Assembly (NCBI GenBank): GCA_014843695.1
Contig: CM026386.1
Location: forward strand, 90,503,955-90,567,954
Length of the DNA: 64,000 nucleotides
Source of the DNA: Archivesica marissinica
Lineage: Eukaryota > Mollusca > Bivalvia > Venerida > Vesicomyidae
Direction of reading: 5' to 3'
Shown here: positions 59,541-64,000 of the stretch, in pieces
Layout: each line of letters starts with the position of its first letter
Position numbering within the stretch: position 1 is the first letter of the stretch
Made by a program: the position numbers and the translations under genes
Notes under the pieces: model-generated
The model's database searches: none
What the model was told of the DNA's origin: nothing
The model's input: the letters and a program-made list of their open reading frames with translations, nothing else

Positions 59541-60540
59541 NNNNNNNNNNNNNNNNNNNNNNNNNNNNNNNNNNNNNNNNNNNNNNNNNNNNNNNNNNNN
59601 NNNNNNNNNNNNNNNNNNNNNNNNNNNNNNNNNNNNNNNNNNNNNNNNNNNNNNNNNNNNNNNNNNNNNNNNNNNNNNNNNNNNNNNNNNNNNNNNNNNN
59701 NNNNNNNNNNNNNNNNNNNNNNNNNNNNNNNNNNNNNNNNNNNNNNNNNNNNNNNNNNNNNNNNNNNNNNNNNNNNNNNNNNNNNNNNNNNNNNNNNNNN
59801 NNNNNNNNNNNNNNNNNNNNNNNNNNNNNNNNNNNNNNNNNNNNNNNNNNNNNNNNNNNNNNNNNNNNNNNNNNNNNNNNNNNNNNNNNNNNNNNNNNNN
59901 NNNNNNNNNNNNNNNNNNNNNNNNNNNNNNNNNNNNNNNNNNNNNNNNNNNNNNNNNNNNNNNNNNNNNNNNNNNNNNNNNNNNNNNNNNNNNNNNNNNN
60001 NNNNNNNNNNNNNNNNNNNNNNNNNNNNNNNNNNNNNNNNNNNNNNNNNNNNNNNNNNNNNNNNNNNNNNNNNNNNNNNNNNNNNNNNNNNNNNNNNNNN
60101 NNNNNNNNNNNNNNNNNNNNNNNNNNNNNNNNNNNNNNNNNNNNNNNNNNNNNNNNNNNNNNNNNNNNNNNNNNNNNNNNNNNNNNNNNNNNNNNNNNNN
60201 NNNNNNNNNNNNNNNNNNNNNNNNNNNNNNNNNNNNNNNNNNNNNNNNNNNNNNNNNNNNNNNNNNNNNNNNNNNNNNNNNNNNNNNNNNNNNNNNNNNN
60301 NNNNNNNNNNNNNNNNNNNNNNNNNNNNNNNNNNNNNNNNNNNNNNNNNNNNNNNNNNNNNNNNNNNNNNNNNNNNNNNNNNNNNNNNNNNNNNNNNNNN
60401 NNNNNNNNNNNNNNNNNNNNNNNNNNNNNNNNNNNNNNNNNNNNNNNNNNNNNNNNNNNNNNNNNNNNNNNNNNNNNNNNNNNNNNNNNNNNNNNNNNNN
60501 NNNNNNNNNNNNNNNNNNNNNNNNNNNNNNNNNNNNNNNN
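59541..60540. other. Assembly gap, 1000 N
   Basis: Exactly 1000 N, a placeholder length. It separates the two copies of the 3.3-kb block, with no unique sequence on either side. ORFs that run through it are artefacts. Confidence 0.99.
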
Positions 60541-63500
60541 TTTAAATATTATCACAATATTTGCATTTTTCATTTTTATGATAGAAAAATTACCTCCCTT
60601 ACATTACGTTACTTATTTCCTGTGTCAACAATGATGTTAATGAATACACATGAACATAATTAGATCTTCTATAATGTTGTAAAAGTTATTTTTATTTAAT
60701 AATATGCCTGTTGTAAACTTACTGACGAGATACATACATATATTTCCAACAGTTTTAAAGAAGCAAGTAGGAAAATTGGCATGTTACAAATTAATTCATA
60801 ACAAAACGAAGTCAATAGCATACCAATTTTATTTAACGTTTTACTTAGGCATACATTGAACTAATGATATACAACATTTGAAGAAATTCTATTATTGTGA
60901 AAAATACAATATATCTCACCAAAATCGAACATGGAAAATTCATGATTTAGGATAATGGTGTTCTAAATATGCATAGTTTGTGTTTGTAGTTACATGCAAT
61001 TATGATTAATAGTCATATGTAACATATAACTATTAATCAATACACATATAATAAATGCAAATATTTTTTAATTTTATTTTTGTCGCCATAATGAGAAATT
61101 ATTGGCCGAAATGGAAAATAGGCATGTTATGAATAAATTCTTAAAAAAAAGAAGTCATTAGCATATCAATTTTATTTCATATTCTGGTTAGTAATACATA
61201 GTACTAGTGATGTACCAAGTATGAACAGATTCTAGAATTGTAAACTAGTTTTACAAAACTGTAGAGAACGCCTTTAAGTATGTTTGTTGTATTGCTGTCG
61301 ACAATTCACTTTTAGAAATAATTGGTTTTGTTTGTTTATGGTCTCATATGGTTCCTGCAGCACGAACATCGCCGTGAACGAATGGTTACCGGAGTACGCA
61401 ATGAGCGAAGAATGAGTAAAGGGATTTGTAATAATATTCACTATGGATCGTCTGTGTGGTCATACTCCCAGAGAACAGGTCACCATTACTGAGATGTGCT
61501 ATGATATAATAGTGATCGTGATTAAATATGTGCGGGGTCCATGAACTGGGTCACCCTATGTATTCGACCTCTTTAAAGATCATTAATCATGGCTTACTTT
61601 GAGTCCTCATCTCTAATAATAGAAATTTGGAAATTCTAAATAAAGATGAGTAACACTTTTCAGATATAAGCAATCGTACGTACGATCACGCTTCGACTAC
61701 GTGTGCAAGACATTTCATATTCGAAAATTACACAGATACAGTTGGATGTATGCTAGTTTCCAACAATAAAATGTAGAAATATATAAGTTTAGATATTTTT
61801 CAGAATCATGTGAGTTTACGACTTTAGCATTGTACATCATTATTTCGGTGAAACTAATACATAGTTGTGTTGCTACTGCGGATTGCAAGTTCGCAGACTG
61901 ACTGTTTGGATCACTAGAATTAGTAGAGATGATACATGTCGTCTTATTATGGTGATCATCGGCGCCAACATTATTATTATATTATTATAATCCCTCTAAG
62001 GACATATATCTGTTTGACAGTAGTTATGTAATTGTCCCATTGTCATTGTTTCCCGAAACACATAATTAATATGCTTAAGTTAAACCACGGTACAAAAAGT
62101 GCTCTAAACTTATATTAAATGTATTCAAGAAAGATAATATTACATTGTGTTAACAATTATACTTACTAAAGATAAACACTGTATGTTGTACTTTAATTAA
62201 TCCTACACATATAAATATCAAACTAAGCTTGTATTAGTTCGCTAAGCACATATACAGCTGTTCTATAAATAAGCAGCGTACTGTTTAAAATCCCAGCGAA
62301 CGTCTGGATAGATAAAGTACGAGTTGTCTAAGTAATGATATGCTAATCAATATTCATGATACATTAACGCAATCTTAACGGCTCAAGTTATTCAAATATT
62401 TGCGTTGTCTGGAAGAACCGGCGTGTACCACTTCACAGTAAAATATTTATAACATCAATTTTATACGAGGGGTGATAAAAATATAATATGTCAATTACTT
62501 ATTTTGTAAACGTACGCACATCAAAATTACATAACCTAGAAATAGCTCATAATGCTATTGAACACATCATAATCAAATCACATTATGAACACTCAATGCG
62601 CATTTTCCATAGTCAGCTTGCACTCCATTTCAACTGGCTTATTGTTGCGGATTGTCTCCCTTGAAAATGACCCACCCGAAATCCAGTATTGATTTTGTTA
62701 TTGGCACATGTTTTAGCAAGAGTTTACATAGGGAAATTATTTTCAATCGCTTCAGAAGTTACCTCTTAATTTGTATATGTGTTAACATATATATATATAT
62801 ACAGTTCAATGTGTACTTTTTGATATGAAATGGTTTGTTCTAGCAACATAACTTCTTGCTTTCATATTAGTTTTTAACGGATCACATATACTTATATTAG
62901 TTAATAATGAAAGTCCTTCAAATCGTTAATGTTATGATATTTGAGGCAAATAAGACATATGTCCCATACATTGACAACTTATTAACACATATCGTAGTAG
63001 AGTAGATGTTACTGCCGGTATTGTGGAGTTTTCATATTTAGCCTGAACTAATATAATTATGCTTGCTTCAATGTGATGCTAATGTATACAACTAAACAGA
63101 GAATACACAATCGTTTGTATGGCCGTTTGAAGTTTCCTTTTGACGGTATCTACTCTGTTTCATATATCAATGTGCTTATAGTTGGATAATGTTGATGCTA
63201 GTTTGACATACAATATAAGTATAACACTTAAAATATAATGAAACATGTGTGTTTTATAATATGCATGTATTTATGTCTCTTTCGCTCGTGTTGCTTTTAA
63301 GCTGTATTCTCATTTAAATGAACCTAAGCGTCTTGTTGATTATGTGGGTATAAAAAGAAATATGGTCAGTTGTGAAGATCAAACAATGCCGCAGCTGATC
63401 TAACACTCTATTCTTAATTGTGTTTTCACTATTTGTTTCCAATAAGCTCAAAATGTTCCAATGGACATTACATATATTATAACTAAAGCAGTGATTATTT

Positions 63501-63891
63501 AAGTCGGTTTAAAATAGACATGTAATTGCTACTTGGCTATAAAATGAAGAACAAAATAAAAATTATTAACATCGACTTATATGCAGGTCACAAACCTTTT
63601 ATTTGCTAATTTCACATATAAATACAAGAATGAGGATTTCATTAACATGTAATAGCATGACACTTCTATTATACTTGTAAATAATATATAGATATATAGA
63701 TAGATAGTTTAGTTTTAAAAGGGAACCTGTACATACAATCAATACACAACAATACATAGCAACAGCCAGCCTCATTGGCTTACGATACACTAATATCATA
63801 GTAATATCAAACTCATATACGCTGCCAACAAACATCAATACAAGATAAACATACACATGCTGGTTTGGATGGAACTCATAACAAATCAACA
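60541..63891. repeat. 3.3-kb duplicated block, copy 2 (right of gap)
   Basis: Begins right after the N run at the equivalent of 56219. The offset to copy 1 drifts from 4321 to 4351 bp, so net indel difference is only about 30 bp. It contains the palindrome at 61004-61038 and an R2 copy at 62560-63115. Confidence 0.95.
61361..61502 (+). other. Possible exon, copy 2
   Basis: After ttcctgcag the frame is open for 46 codons to a TGA at 61500-61502 and includes HEHRRERMVTGVRNERR and SSVWSYSQRTG. It is basic at its start. I do not recognise it and splice signals alone are weak evidence. Confidence 0.25.
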
Positions 63892-64000
63892 CATATAAAC
63901 ACATGTTTGGTCATTGGTGGTATGACGGCATACACGGAGAAAGATCACTGACCTATGTACCGAAGGATAACACAACCGCAACCTGTCCGTATGTGCGTCG
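63892..64000. other. Unique right edge
   Basis: Sequence beyond the duplicated block; too short to interpret. Confidence 0.4.

Noticed and set aside
59404..60663. ORFs of 343-389 codons on both strands
   Set aside because: They are made almost entirely of unknown bases in the N gap.
63599..63904. 101-codon minus-strand ORF
   Set aside because: It lies at the end of the 3.3-kb block; the equivalent part of copy 1 has frame-changing differences (for example near 59445) and no motif is seen.

Overview
The window looks like non-coding, repeat-dominated nuclear DNA from an invertebrate animal. It is AT-rich outside one element, has spliced-type exons, tRNA-derived SINEs, CR1/L2-type LINE remnants, several MITEs, a Polinton-like element and long satellites. 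A mollusc (perhaps a bivalve) is my best guess, but this is inference from repeat style and one Ig-like exon, not proof.

Layout. 1-8991: satellite with a 50-bp monomer, entering from outside the window and running into a 1000-N gap (8992-9991). 9992-19455: a second, unrelated satellite built from two unit lengths, 32 and 46 bp, with a ~1.4-kb higher-order period. 19456-20650: a short ~194-bp tandem repeat carrying inverted arms, into which a TA-flanked 179-bp MITE has inserted. 20650-24440: AT-rich DNA with SINE copies, including a 569-bp tandem duplication. 24441-28850: a GC-richer, compact Polinton-type element. It has a leftward cassette of small, overlapping structural-type ORFs, a rightward integrase with two frame breaks, and a leftward protein-primed DNA polymerase B broken by a stop, a frameshift and loss of its central catalytic region. 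29140-29700: 42-bp tandem repeat. 31419-37528 and 43658-51685: two copies of a segmental duplication in direct orientation, each carrying a decayed CR1/L2-like LINE, with different insertions. 41009-42689: a 44-bp satellite lying between two direct repeats. 44761-45120: the best candidate for a real host exon, a 360-nt phase 1-1 exon for one Ig-like domain on the minus strand. 52-56 kb: a candidate first exon, a TIR-bounded segment, a perfect-hairpin element, a piggyBac-like TTAA MITE and LINE/SINE remnants. 56219-59540 and 60541-63891: two near-identical copies on either side of a second exact 1000-N gap, best explained as overlapping contig ends that were not merged.

No complete host gene is present. 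The most informative unit is the Polinton derivative. It keeps viral-style gene packing (ATGA and TGATG stop/start overlaps, divergent start codons sharing bases), but its polymerase and integrase can no longer be active, so any mobility would depend on proteins from elsewhere.
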